Made by a program: the position numbers and the translations under genes. This document shows, piece after piece, positions 17,004 to 25,634 of a stretch of 64,000 bases of DNA; position 1 is the stretch's first letter; every line of letters begins with the position of its first letter. Origin of the DNA: Arthrobacter sp. U41. Its GTDB lineage: Bacteria > Actinomycetota > Actinomycetes > Actinomycetales > Micrococcaceae. The stretch covers positions 124,001 to 188,000 of the forward strand of contig NZ_VEGI01000004.1 in the NCBI RefSeq assembly GCF_007679325.1, in the 5' to 3' direction. Below the pieces are notes generated by a model. That model ran no database searches and had not been told where the DNA came from. It was given only the letters and a program-made list of their open reading frames with translations.

Positions 17004-17081
17004 ACTAGTCATGACTAACGAGGCACATGTCCAGCGGCGCGCGTGCTGCCAGCCCCGAGCGTGCTGCCGGCTGCGTGCGCC

Positions 17082-18152
17082 TTAGTTTTGGTACGCCGGG
17101 TAGTCGGTGTAGCCCTTGGCGCCGTCCGTGTAGAAGGTGGACGGGTCCGGCTCGTTGGTCGGAAGTCCTTCACGCCAGCGGCGGACCAGATCCGGGTTAG
17201 CGATCGCGGGGCGGCCGACGACGACGGCGTCAGCGTGGCCATCTTCAATAATCGCGACGGCCTCCTCGCGGGTGGTGATGACGCCGAAGCCCGAGTTCAG
17301 CAGGAAGGTTCCGCCGAAGCGGGCGCGCAGATCCTGAACCAGCTCGCTGGCGGGTTCCTTGTGCAGCACGCTGAGGTAGGCGAGCTTCAGGGGCGCCAGG
17401 GCATCCACCAGGGCGGTGTAGGTCTCATTGACATCTGCCGCGTCGACCTCAAGCGCTCCCTGGACGTTGTGTTCCGGTGAGATCCTGATACCAACCCGGT
17501 CCGCGCCGACGGCGTCTGCCACGGCCTGCGCCACCTCAATGACGAAGCGTGCACGGTTCGCGGGCGAGCCGCCGTAGACGTCGTCGCGCTGGTTGGCGGA
17601 CGGTGACAGGAATTCGTGCAGCAGGTAGCCGTTGGCGGAGTGCAGCTCGACGCCGTCGAACCCAGCACCGATCGCGTTCCGGGAGGCAGTGACGAACTCC
17701 TGGACGATCCCCGGCAGCTCCGTGGTGGACAGTGCGCGGGGAACCGGGAAGGGCTTCTTGCCTTCGTAGGTGCGGGTCTCGCCGTCGATCGCGATGGCGC
17801 TGGGAGCGACCACCTCGTGGCCGCCGTTGGTGTCCTCATGCGTGACGCGTCCGGCGTGCATGACCTGGGCGAAGATCCTGCCGCCCTCGGCGTGCACCGC
17901 GGCCGTGACGTCGGACCAGCCCCGGAGCTGCTCTTCGGTCACCAGACCCGGCTGGCCGGGGAAGCCTTGGCCGGCGCGGCTGGGGTAGGTGCCCTCGCTG
18001 ACGATCAGGCCGAGCGACGCCCGCTGCCGGTAGTGCTCCACCAGCAGCGGACCGGGGACGCCGTCCTTGCCGGAGCGGACGCGCGTCAGCGGCGCCATCA
18101 CGAGTCGGTTGGGCAGTTCCAGCTCGCCGAGGGTCATCGGGGAAAACAGCAT
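17082..18152 (-). CDS. old yellow enzyme family alkene reductase
   Basis: 356 residues, close to the usual OYE length. Hallmarks: FSPMTLGELELPNRLVMAPLTR at the N-terminus (FMN-binding), QVMHAGRV, the active-site HSANGYLLHEF followed by NQRDDVYGGS, and the phosphate-binding end FGVITTREEA with VVVGRPAIANPDL. These FMN enzymes reduce activated C=C bonds of enones with NAD(P)H in the cytoplasm. The start follows GAAAGGAA at a good distance. It lies 79 bases downstream of an alcohol dehydrogenase gene in the same direction and is probably part of the same alcohol/ketone module. Confidence 0.92.
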   Translation of the reverse strand: MLFSPMTLGELELPNRLVMAPLTRVRSGKDGVPGPLLVEHYRQRASLGLIVSEGTYPSRAGQGFPGQPGLVTEEQLRGWSDVTAAVHAEGGRIFAQVMHAGRVTHEDTNGGHEVVAPSAIAIDGETRTYEGKKPFPVPRALSTTELPGIVQEFVTASRNAIGAGFDGVELHSANGYLLHEFLSPSANQRDDVYGGSPANRARFVIEVAQAVADAVGADRVGIRISPEHNVQGALEVDAADVNETYTALVDALAPLKLAYLSVLHKEPASELVQDLRARFGGTFLLNSGFGVITTREEAVAIIEDGHADAVVVGRPAIANPDLVRRWREGLPTNEPDPSTFYTDGAKGYTDYPAYQN

Positions 18153-18231
18153 GCGCAGTTCCTTTCACCAGAGATTGGGTTCTCTGGCAGCAACTGCGCG
18201 GCGCCTGCAACTATTCCAGGTGAGACTCGGA

Positions 18232-19290
18232 TCACGACGGGTGGACGATGATTTTGACCGCGGTGTCGTTGTGGTTGATGAGCGTGTCAAAGCCCTTGTC
18301 CACCAGGTCAGCCAGGGCGATCCTTCCCGTAATGAAGGGTTTCAGATCGACTTTGCCCTCCTGGACCAGCTTGATCGCGGCCGCGTGGTCGCCGCAGTAC
18401 GCGATGGTGCCGCGCAGATCGATTTCCTTCAGGACGACTTTTTGCATGTCGACGGTGGCCGGGTGCCCCCAGATCGACACGTTGACCACGACGCCCGCGG
18501 GCCGCACGACGTCGAGCATGGTATCCAGCACCGCGTTCACCCCCGCGCATTCAAACGCCCCGTCGGCCCCGGCGCCGTTCGTCAGCTCCAGCACGCGCGC
18601 CTTGACGTCGTCCGAGCTCGGGTCGAGGACGTGGTCCGCGACCCCTGACGAGACGGCCTTGTCCTTGCGGGCGGCGGAGAGCTCGGTAACGATCGTGGTG
18701 ATGCCGATGCCCTTGAGGACCGCCGCGGTGAGCAGGCCGATCGGTCCGGCACCGCCGACGACGGCGACGTCCCCGGCTTTGAGGCCGCTCCGGCCGACGG
18801 CGTGATACGCCACCGCGAGGGGTTCAATGAGGGCGGCCTCGTCAAGCGGGATGTCGCCCACGGGGTGCACCCAACGGGTGTCAACGACGACCTTCTCGCT
18901 CAGGCCACCACCACCGCCCGCCAACCCGATGAAGCCCAGCTTGGTGCACAGGTTGTAGTGACCGCTGAGGCAGGGACCGCATTCGTTGCAGACGATATAG
19001 GGTTCCACCACCACACTGTCCCCAACCGCGAGCCCCGTCACACCTTCCCCCAGTTCCTCGACCGTGCCGGAGAACTCATGCCCCAGTGTGACCGGGGCCG
19101 CCTCATGGGACAGCACGTGGGGGTTCCCGGGCGGCGGCGTGAAGATGGGCCCCTCAAGGAACTCGTGGAGGTCCGTCCCGCAGATCCCGCACCAGGCGAC
19201 GGCGATTTTCACCGTCCCGGGACGCAGCTCAGGCTCCGGCACATCTTCGATCCGGAGGTCTTCACGGGCGTGGAAACGTGCTGCTTTCAT
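18232..19290 (-). CDS. zinc-dependent 2,3-butanediol-type alcohol dehydrogenase
   Basis: 352 residues of the medium-chain dehydrogenase family. Catalytic-zinc ligands appear in WCGICGTDLHEF and GHEFSG, the structural zinc cysteines in NECGPCLSGHYNLC, and the coenzyme fold in VVGGAGPIGLL. The loop FTPPPGNPHVLSHEAAP is typical of bacterial 2,3-butanediol dehydrogenases, so a secondary alcohol or acyloin substrate is likely. The ATG of MKAARFH has AAGGA eight bases upstream; the earlier ATG nine bases away is too close to that site. It sits between the monooxygenase and the OYE gene, all read leftward. Confidence 0.88.
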   Translation of the reverse strand: MKAARFHAREDLRIEDVPEPELRPGTVKIAVAWCGICGTDLHEFLEGPIFTPPPGNPHVLSHEAAPVTLGHEFSGTVEELGEGVTGLAVGDSVVVEPYIVCNECGPCLSGHYNLCTKLGFIGLAGGGGGLSEKVVVDTRWVHPVGDIPLDEAALIEPLAVAYHAVGRSGLKAGDVAVVGGAGPIGLLTAAVLKGIGITTIVTELSAARKDKAVSSGVADHVLDPSSDDVKARVLELTNGAGADGAFECAGVNAVLDTMLDVVRPAGVVVNVSIWGHPATVDMQKVVLKEIDLRGTIAYCGDHAAAIKLVQEGKVDLKPFITGRIALADLVDKGFDTLINHNDTAVKIIVHPS

Positions 19291-19440
19291 GGTTTTCATC
19301 CTTCGTATGACGGGGCCGTGGATGCGCCGGTTAAGCGCATCCACGGCAGGTCGTTGGCTAGTCAGGGAAAGTGGCTATTCAGGGAAAGTGGCCGCCGCCC
19401 CAGTCTGGATCCCGGGCGTGGGATTGTCACTGCCCCCGGG

Positions 19441-21231
19441 TTACCGAGTGTGGTGCGTGGGCTGGAGCTCGAAGACCGGCGTCGGCAGTCCCTCCATCCG
19501 TGCCTTGAGCTGCAGCGCCAGATAGTTGGAATAATGGCGGCTCTGGTGAAGGTTTCCGCCGTGGATCCAGAGGTTCTCCACGTTGGTGGGTTTCCACATG
19601 TTGCGCAGTTCGCCTTCCCAGGGGCCGGGGTCCTTGGGGGTGTCCGAGCCGAAGCCCCAGCACTTGCCGACGGCGTCGGCCACCTCGGGTGAGACGAGGT
19701 CGGCCAGCCAGCCGTTCATGGACCCGTAGCCGGTGGCGTAAATGATGGCGTCCGCTTCCAGCTCCGTCCCATTGGCCATCACGACGGCGTTGCCGGTGAT
19801 CTTGTCGACTTCCCCGCTGGCGAGTTTGACCCGGCCGTCGATGATGAGCTGCGAGGCGCCGACGTCGATGTAGTAGCCGGATCCGCGCCTCAGGTACTTG
19901 AGGAAGAGGCCGGAGCCGTCAACCCCGAAGTCCAGGTCGAAGCCCGCGGCCTCCAACTGGGAGTAGAAGTCGGCGTCCCGCTTGGCCATCTCGGCATAGA
20001 CCGGGATCTGGGCTTCGGGCAGGATGCGGTAGGGCAGGGACGCGAAGAGCAGGTCGGCCTTCTCCGTGGTGACGCCGTTGGCCAGCGCTTCCTCGGAATA
20101 CAGCCCGCCCAGGGCGAGGTCCATGAGGGATTCGCTGCGGGCAATGTGTGTAGAGGACCGCTGGACCATGGTGACGTCGGCGCCGTGTTCCCAAAGGTCG
20201 GCGCAGATATCGTGGGCCGAATTGTTGGAGCCGATCACCACGGCCTTTTTCCCGGTCCAGTCTCCGCCGCCCGGGTGCTTGGACGAGTGGTACTGCTCGC
20301 CCAGGAAGGAGTCGGCGCCGTCGAACACCGGGACGCTGGGGTAGCCCGAGACGCCCAAGGCGAAGACGAGCTGTTTGGGACGCAAGGTGACCGGTTCGCC
20401 GTCGCGCACTACCTCCACCACCCACTCGCGGGACGCTTCGTCGAAACGCGCGTTGGTGCATTTGGTCTTGGACCAGTAGTTCAGCTCCATGATCCGCGTG
20501 TAGTGCTCCAGCCAGTCCCCGATCTTGTCCTTCGCGGCGAACACCGGCCAGTCGTCGGGGAACTTCATGTAGGGCAGGTGGTCGTACCAGACCGGATCGT
20601 GGAGGTGAAGCGACTTGTAGCGGTTCCGCCACGAGTCGCCCGGGCGGTCATTCTTTTCGATGATGATGGTGGGCACGCCCAGCCTGCGCAGCCGCGCCCC
20701 CAGCCCGATCCCGCCCTGGCCGCCGCCGATGATGACGGTGTAGGGCTGGTCTTCGTAGCCGAGCCGGGCCTCCTGTTCCTCCTTAAGCTCCAGCCAGGAT
20801 TTGCGGCCCCGCGTGATCTGGTGGGCGACACCTTTGTCCCGGCGCGGCCCCTTCTTTTCCTCAAAGCCCTTGAGCTCCTGCATCGTGGTCAGCAGGGTCC
20901 AGCACTTTCCATTGCGGAGGCGCAGGTGGGCGTGGCCCCGCGCCTGGGCGGTGTCGAAATTGATCCAGGCCTCGGTGTTGCCGGCATCCCCGGTGGCGTC
21001 CTCGGCCAGGGCCCAGTTGTGCGGCTGGACGTTGTCCAGGGTCGCGTTGAGCATGCGCCGGATGTCCTCTTTGCCCTCAAGGGTCTTGAGGTTCCAGGTG
21101 AACGAGACGAAGTCGCGCCAGTACGAATCGTCGTCGAACAGTTCCAGCACGTCGTCCGTGTTGTGGTTGCGCAGTGCCTCATCGAACTGCGCCAGCCACA
21201 CCTCGACCACGCCGTTTGGTGTCTCAGGCAT
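19441..21231 (-). CDS. NTF2/SnoaL-like + flavin-containing monooxygenase
   Basis: 596 residues. An N-terminal NTF2/SnoaL-like domain (residues 1 to about 135: FDEALRNHNTDDVLELFDDD, SFTWNLKTLEGKEDI) precedes an FAD/NADPH monooxygenase. The latter has the FAD fold GGGQGGIGLGARL (about 167), a fingerprint region FLGEQYHSSKHP (about 308-319) and a second Rossmann fold VIGSNNSAHD (about 328), then a C-terminal ATGYGSMNGWL. The fingerprint ends in HP rather than the Trp of Baeyer-Villiger enzymes or the aromatic residue of FMOs. The ATG has AAAGAGG upstream. It probably oxygenates a ketone or heteroatom substrate related to the neighbouring dehydrogenase and is divergent from a GAF-domain regulator. 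Confidence 0.87.
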   Translation of the reverse strand: MPETPNGVVEVWLAQFDEALRNHNTDDVLELFDDDSYWRDFVSFTWNLKTLEGKEDIRRMLNATLDNVQPHNWALAEDATGDAGNTEAWINFDTAQARGHAHLRLRNGKCWTLLTTMQELKGFEEKKGPRRDKGVAHQITRGRKSWLELKEEQEARLGYEDQPYTVIIGGGQGGIGLGARLRRLGVPTIIIEKNDRPGDSWRNRYKSLHLHDPVWYDHLPYMKFPDDWPVFAAKDKIGDWLEHYTRIMELNYWSKTKCTNARFDEASREWVVEVVRDGEPVTLRPKQLVFALGVSGYPSVPVFDGADSFLGEQYHSSKHPGGGDWTGKKAVVIGSNNSAHDICADLWEHGADVTMVQRSSTHIARSESLMDLALGGLYSEEALANGVTTEKADLLFASLPYRILPEAQIPVYAEMAKRDADFYSQLEAAGFDLDFGVDGSGLFLKYLRRGSGYYIDVGASQLIIDGRVKLASGEVDKITGNAVVMANGTELEADAIIYATGYGSMNGWLADLVSPEVADAVGKCWGFGSDTPKDPGPWEGELRNMWKPTNVENLWIHGGNLHQSRHYSNYLALQLKARMEGLPTPVFELQPTHHTR

Positions 21232-21319
21232 GATTCCTCTTTCCGTTGCTTGCTGTGGGCCGTTCCGTGCGCGGCGTCCGGACCGCGCGGTGACCCGCAT
21301 CACAAGTAAAGGTTGCGGA

Positions 21320-21338
21320 GGGTTACAATCGGGTTACA
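21320..21338 (+). promoter_or_regulatory. paired GGGTTACA repeats between monooxygenase and regulator
   Basis: GGGTTACA occurs at 21320 and 21331, 11 bases apart, in the 200-base gap between the divergent FMO and GAF-regulator genes. It could be a binding site for the adjacent regulator or part of a promoter; there is no direct evidence. Confidence 0.3.
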
Positions 21339-21431
21339 CGCGACTCTCCCGGCTCTGGCCAGCTCATACGCAGGCCAGAGCCGGGGCGCGGTCCGGGTGC
21401 GACGATTCGAAGGCGAGTTGGGAGAATGAGC

Positions 21432-22760
21432 ATGCGGCAGGGCGGTCGCTCCATCACGCAGCTCGCGGACCTGAGGTCGTCCGCGCCAGCCGAGTACGCC
21501 CGGGCACTCCGGAAGGCCCACGAGGCCACCATCTCCGGCAATCCGAGTCAGCATCTCTCGCCGTCGCTCATCAAGTCCTGGCAGCGTTCCCTCGCATTGG
21601 GCATCAATCCGGACCAGCACCGCCCCGTCCACCGGCACGAAGTGTCCGAGGCCCGCTCCCTGAGCGCCGGCCACCGGCTGGCCGCCGTGATGCCCGCGCT
21701 GTCACAATTGCTGGCCGATGAGACAGCGACCGGGCGCCACCTGCTGATCGTCACTGATCATGAGGGCGAGGTGCTATGGCGCGTGGGCAGCAAGCAGGCG
21801 TTGAAACTCGCCGACTCGCTGGAGTTCGTGGAGGGAGCCGATTGGTCCGAGTCCGGGGTGGGCACGAACGCCATCAGCGAGGCCCTGGTGACCGGCGGCC
21901 CGGCCCAGCTTTTCTCGGCCGAACACCTCGTGCGGACGCATCACGATTGGGCCTGCACCGCGTCCCCGATTCGTGACCCGTTGACGGGTGAGGTGGTGGG
22001 CGTCCTGGATGTTTCCGGCCCCTTCGAATCTGTCACGCCGGACAGTCTTCGCCTGGTGCGGTGTGGTGTGCGGCTGGCCGAGGAGCTGTTGAAATCTGCC
22101 GGCGCCGGCCCCGACGGAAGGCCCGACGAGGCAGAGGGGTTGGCTACGGGACGTCCCGTCGCTGGGGGCCAGACGCAGCTGGCGCTGCGGCTGCTGGGTG
22201 ACGCGCCGTCCGCGGCGCTCGACGGCGGCCCCAACCGGCCGCTGACGTTACGGCGTGCCGAGATCCTGGCCCTGCTGGCTTCCCGGACCCGGGGCTGGAG
22301 CGCCGATGAACTGGCTTACGAGGTCCATGGCGATGCGGGCACCTCCGCGGCGATCCGGACGGAGATGCACCGGGTCCGCAGCGTCCTGGGCGATGTGGTG
22401 GAAGCAAACCCCTACCGTTTCTCGCCAACCGTCAGGCTGGTGACGGATGCCGCCCGCGTGGCCGCGCATCTGCGCGATGGCAGGGTCCGTCAGGCGCTGG
22501 CTGCCTATCCGGCCAAACTCCTCAACCGTTCAGTCAACCTCGCCATCGGATTCATGCGGGACGAACTGAACGAAGCCGTTGCCGCCTCCGTCCGGGCCAG
22601 CGGCGATGCACAGTTGATGCTGCAGTGGTACACCAGCGACATGGGGTCAGGGGACACGGCCGCCGCAGCAACCGCCGTCGCACTGTTGGGACCGCAGGAT
22701 CCGCGGTGTCAGCTGGTGAGCGCCCGGATGGAACGGCTCGACCGGGAGCTGCGGGCGTAA
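21432..22760 (+). CDS. GAF domain-containing AcoR-like transcriptional regulator
   Basis: 442 residues. The N-terminal part (SLIKSWQRSLALGINPDQHRP, then DHEGEVLWRVGS, GADWSESGVGTNAISEAL and HDWACTASPIRDP) is the GAF sensory module of AcoR-type activators of alcohol and acetoin catabolism. There is no AAA+ sigma-54 domain. Instead the C-terminal half has a winged-helix-like region (ILALLASRTRGWSADELAYEV, MHRVRSVLGDVVEANPYRF), so it probably acts without sigma-54. The ATG at 21432 is better spaced from GGGAG than the ATG at 21426. Divergent position implies control of the monooxygenase/dehydrogenase genes, with the alcohol or ketone as a possible effector. Confidence 0.85.
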   Translation: MRQGGRSITQLADLRSSAPAEYARALRKAHEATISGNPSQHLSPSLIKSWQRSLALGINPDQHRPVHRHEVSEARSLSAGHRLAAVMPALSQLLADETATGRHLLIVTDHEGEVLWRVGSKQALKLADSLEFVEGADWSESGVGTNAISEALVTGGPAQLFSAEHLVRTHHDWACTASPIRDPLTGEVVGVLDVSGPFESVTPDSLRLVRCGVRLAEELLKSAGAGPDGRPDEAEGLATGRPVAGGQTQLALRLLGDAPSAALDGGPNRPLTLRRAEILALLASRTRGWSADELAYEVHGDAGTSAAIRTEMHRVRSVLGDVVEANPYRFSPTVRLVTDAARVAAHLRDGRVRQALAAYPAKLLNRSVNLAIGFMRDELNEAVAASVRASGDAQLMLQWYTSDMGSGDTAAAATAVALLGPQDPRCQLVSARMERLDRELRA

Positions 22761-22788
22761 CTGCGGCGCCTGATCGACGGCCTCACAA

Positions 22789-23727
22789 TTAGGGAGCCGG
22801 CGGCGCGACGCCGGGGCACCCTTGGCCTTGCGGGTTGCGGAGGCAATCGTCCGCGTAGTTGCGTGTGATGGAGCGCCAGACGCTGACAGTCTGCGGCGCT
22901 GAACTGAATTGCCCTTGGCCCGGGATGGGCAGCGGCGGGCCACCGTTGACTGAGTAGGTCCCCTGGAAGTGAGTCGTCAGCACCACCCGGAAATCGCCTG
23001 TCGCCGTGTAGACGTGGCTGGTGGCGGTCTTTTCGCCCCAGCGGTCCTGCGGGAGGGGTCCCCCGGCCGCAGTCTGCGGCCCAAGGGAGGAGCCGTCGCC
23101 GTAGCTCCAGGTGTACTGGACGGGTTTGGCGACCACATGGACCTTCTGGGCCAGTATGGTGATGTCGAATTGCTGCTCGGCCGCTTCCGCGAAGAAGTTG
23201 GTCTCGGCTCCCCTGAGTGTGTGCGGGCTCGGCTGGGCAGTGACGGATCCAGCGGCGACCGGCAGTCTCTGGAATTCCGTTTGGATTATTGCGGCGATCC
23301 TGGGTAGCAGGTCCTCCGGTCTCGGATCGAATAGACACGTCGGCCCGGAGTGGAAGCTCCACGTGGGATTCGGAACTCCGGCCGGTGCTTTCAGCCACAC
23401 GACTGGAATTCCGTCCTGGCCGTCGGGGCCGTTCTGGCAATCCACGACATCAGCGAGGCAGTCCGTGTCGAAGTCGCCGGCACCTAGGTGGCACTGCAGT
23501 TCGTATTTGTATTGGTGGGGATCAGTGGCAACAGTGCCGGGCTCCGCCCATACGAACTGCCCAGTGCCTGCGTCGACCACCCAGCCTCCGACATCAACTG
23601 TGTCCTCACCCCAGTCCCCGGTAATTGGAGGCAGGTCATTTTCGCCAAACGCGGGGAGGGGTTGTAAAGCCAGAAGCGCGGTAACCACTGCCGCAAAAGT
23701 CACCCTGATCCGCCATGAGGATTTCAC
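22789..23727 (-). CDS. exported PKD domain-containing protein
   Basis: 312 residues with a Sec-type signal peptide (basic start, VTFAAVVTALLALQPLPAFG). The C-terminal half carries a PKD/beta-sandwich pattern (VQYTWSYGDGSS ... TSHVYTATGDFRVVLTTHF), an extracellular fold often used for adhesion or binding. Several cysteines lie in the middle (CHLGAGDFDTDCLADVVDC). The GTG start is four bases after the stop of the upstream lipoprotein gene, so the two are co-translated. No enzyme motif is visible. It is likely secreted; its partner and role are unknown. Confidence 0.8.
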   Translation of the reverse strand: MKSSWRIRVTFAAVVTALLALQPLPAFGENDLPPITGDWGEDTVDVGGWVVDAGTGQFVWAEPGTVATDPHQYKYELQCHLGAGDFDTDCLADVVDCQNGPDGQDGIPVVWLKAPAGVPNPTWSFHSGPTCLFDPRPEDLLPRIAAIIQTEFQRLPVAAGSVTAQPSPHTLRGAETNFFAEAAEQQFDITILAQKVHVVAKPVQYTWSYGDGSSLGPQTAAGGPLPQDRWGEKTATSHVYTATGDFRVVLTTHFQGTYSVNGGPPLPIPGQGQFSSAPQTVSVWRSITRNYADDCLRNPQGQGCPGVAPPAP

Positions 23728-23731
23728 TTGG

Positions 23732-24388
23732 CTAGCCGACTATTGGCTGAATATTGTTCACGTACCATGCCCCGTCGCGGAAGACCGCGAGCATGAGATT
23801 GCCCGTATCCTCGGGCTTTGGATCAGCTTGATGCAATGTCCCATCCGCGTTGTAGTAAGAGAGGGGCGATTGCGAAACTTGGATAGCAACTTGGTAGTTC
23901 CCATCGGGCGCAATGATGAAAGACGTGCTGACCGACGGAGTTTTAGTCTTTCCTCCGACAATCCACCGCCCTGCCTCATGCCAACCTGTCATGACTGTCG
24001 TCGCCCGATCGCATGCTCTGCAAGAAGGACTCGTGATCGCCACTAACCGCGAAACGTCGCCGGTCTCATATCCGTAGTTAAGCAATTGGAACCAGTACCG
24101 CGCGAACGCCTCTAGCCCTTCCTTCGTCTCCGCCTTCGCCGCTTCCGGCAGCACCGGAACCGGGACGTTCTGCGCCCTGCCTGAGGCGTCCGCGGGTTTG
24201 TAGCTGGCCGTCGGCGTGGGGGTGGCAGTGGGTGTCGGCGTCGCCGTCGGGCTCGATGTCGCGGGGGCGGCTGTTGCACCTGGTGTGCTTCCTCCGCCAG
24301 TGCATGCTGCAACTGGCAACACGCTAAGCGCAACCAGGACGGCGCAAACCCGCCTGCTGCGGGCTAACGATGAAGTGCGGGATGTCAT
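23732..24388 (-). CDS. DUF6318 family lipoprotein
   Basis: 218 residues. A signal peptide ends in the lipobox LPVAAC, followed by a Thr/Pro linker (TPTPTATPTPTAS) that would span the cell wall. The globular part (LEAFARYWFQLLNYGYETGD, then SPSCRACDRA, SFIIAPDGNYQVAIQVSQSP) matches the actinobacterial DUF6318 family of surface lipoproteins with no known function; its overall shape resembles NTF2-like folds. The start has GGGGGA upstream. It is the first gene of a two-gene unit with the PKD protein, so both are likely made together at the cell surface. Confidence 0.85.
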   Translation of the reverse strand: MTSRTSSLARSRRVCAVLVALSVLPVAACTGGGSTPGATAAPATSSPTATPTPTATPTPTASYKPADASGRAQNVPVPVLPEAAKAETKEGLEAFARYWFQLLNYGYETGDVSRLVAITSPSCRACDRATTVMTGWHEAGRWIVGGKTKTPSVSTSFIIAPDGNYQVAIQVSQSPLSYYNADGTLHQADPKPEDTGNLMLAVFRDGAWYVNNIQPIVG

Positions 24389-24591
24389 GGTCAGCTATTC
24401 CCCCCGATAGAAAATCAAGACGCGTGCAGCCAAACAATGCCTTAAGGGTAACCGACGTCACATTCTGGGCCTCAAGGTTATCCACAGGGCTTGATTGTCC
24501 CCTCCCCACCCGGGCATAAGTGCTTCGGCTCACACCTATTTACCCGCACAAGCCTCTGGCGCTTTTGTACACCGGCCAGAACAATGAACCC

Positions 24592-25026
24592 ATGATCTTC
24601 GAACATCCAGACGACAACCCCATCCTCGTGCTCACTGACGATCAAAGCTGGAAGCTGATAGAGGGCACCCAACACGGCAGGCTCGTGGTCATCGTGGGCG
24701 GCGAACCCGATATTTTCCCGGTGAACTACGCCGTGAGCGCCCGGAAGCTCTACCTCCGGACGGCCCCCGGCAACAAGCTGGCGGAACTGACCATCAACGC
24801 TAAGGTGCTGTTCGAGACGGACGGCATCCTCTCCGACGAGGCATGGTCGGTTGTCCTGCGCGGCACGGCCCGGGTGCTGGACAAATCCGCCGACATCGCG
24901 GCGGCTGAGGCTTTGGGGCTCAAGCCGTGGGTGCCCACCCTGAAGGACTTCTACGTCGAGATCGAGCCGACCAAGGTCAGCGGGCGCCACTTCCAGTTTG
25001 GCGAGCACCCGGAGCGGGACATCTAG
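24592..25026 (+). CDS. pyridoxamine 5'-phosphate oxidase family protein
   Basis: 144 residues. VLTDDQSWKLIEGTQHGRLVVIVGGEPDIFPVNY and LYLRTAPGNKLAEL show the split-barrel FMN/F420-binding fold typical of small actinobacterial PPOX-type proteins, followed by VRVLDKSADIAAAEALGL-like sequence. The role is probably a flavin- or deazaflavin-dependent reductase or a flavin store; the substrate is unknown. The ATG is not preceded by a strong ribosome binding site; the frame is open upstream, but the region has no better start. The 200 bases upstream hold only promoter-like sequence shared with the divergent lipoprotein gene. Confidence 0.83.
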   Translation: MIFEHPDDNPILVLTDDQSWKLIEGTQHGRLVVIVGGEPDIFPVNYAVSARKLYLRTAPGNKLAELTINAKVLFETDGILSDEAWSVVLRGTARVLDKSADIAAAEALGLKPWVPTLKDFYVEIEPTKVSGRHFQFGEHPERDI

Positions 25027-25087
25027 CAACAGTTCGATGTCGGCGGCGCCGCCGAATCGGCCGGCCGGCGCCGCCTAGACTTAATTC

Positions 25088-25519
25088 ATGGCGGACAAGC
25101 TGACCCCCGAACGGCGCAGCTGGAACATGTCCCGGATCCGCGGCAAGAACACCAAGCCTGAACTGCTGGTCCGGAAACTGCTTCACGCAAAGGGTTACCG
25201 CTACCGCCTGCACGGCACCTCCCGCGGGGGCCGCCTCCCGGGCAACCCGGATCTGGTCTTCGCCGGCCGCCACAAAGTCATCTTCGTCAACGGGTGTTTC
25301 TGGCACTTCCATGACTGCCGGGTGGGGCAGCACGCCCCCAAGGCCAACGCCGAGTTCTGGGAAACCAAACGCACCCGGACGCGGAACCGCGACGCCGAGC
25401 AGCGCCTTCTGCTGGAGCACTCGGGTTGGGACGTCCTCACCGTCTGGGAGTGCGAGCTCAAAGACGCCTCTGCGCTGGAGCAGCGGCTGGACGAGTTCCT
25501 GGACACGCCACAAAAATAA
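25088..25519 (+). CDS. very short patch repair endonuclease (Vsr-like)
   Basis: 143 residues. The order RSWNMSRIRGKNTKPELLVRK, YRYRLHG, LPGNPDLVF, VIFVNGCFWHFHDC and NAEFWETK...RNRD is the Vsr fold of strand-specific G:T mismatch endonucleases; the catalytic aspartate would be that of NPDLVF. Vsr normally repairs T:G mismatches made by deamination of 5-methylcytosine next to a Dcm-type methyltransferase, but no methyltransferase gene is in this window. The motif before the zinc-ligand cluster reads VNGCFWH, as in many non-enterobacterial members. Next to McrBC it suggests an island dealing with methylated cytosines. Confidence 0.9.
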   Translation: MADKLTPERRSWNMSRIRGKNTKPELLVRKLLHAKGYRYRLHGTSRGGRLPGNPDLVFAGRHKVIFVNGCFWHFHDCRVGQHAPKANAEFWETKRTRTRNRDAEQRLLLEHSGWDVLTVWECELKDASALEQRLDEFLDTPQK

Positions 25520-25634
25520 TCGTCGCGCCAGAGGCGACATACCGGTGTGACTCAGGTAACATGCGAACTCGGGGACCAGGACCCTACCGGGCCCGCAATT
25601 ACTCGAACTTTTCTACTCCACGGGAGAGCGCCAG

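Larger units (their letters stand above)
16669..17081. repeat. gene-free repeat cluster with GGACATGTCC palindromes
   Basis: No credible gene lies in these 413 bases. They contain about nine full or degenerate copies of the palindrome GGACATGTCC (for example at 16689, 16723, 16793, 16895, 16928, 16961, 16994, 17023), two related larger palindromes and a tandem repeat. Just after the last repeat is the perfect 12-bp palindrome TAGTCATGACTA. Frames across the block simply translate the repeats. Nothing indicates a transposase, and the block separates two unrelated genes. It resembles a REP/BIME-like intergenic element, which is an interpretation. Confidence 0.6.

Noticed and set aside
16634..17005. 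A minus-strand frame with MDMSPRQLRPP repeats
   Set aside because: It is a translation of the 33-bp tandem repeats and lacks a ribosome binding site; treated as non-coding.
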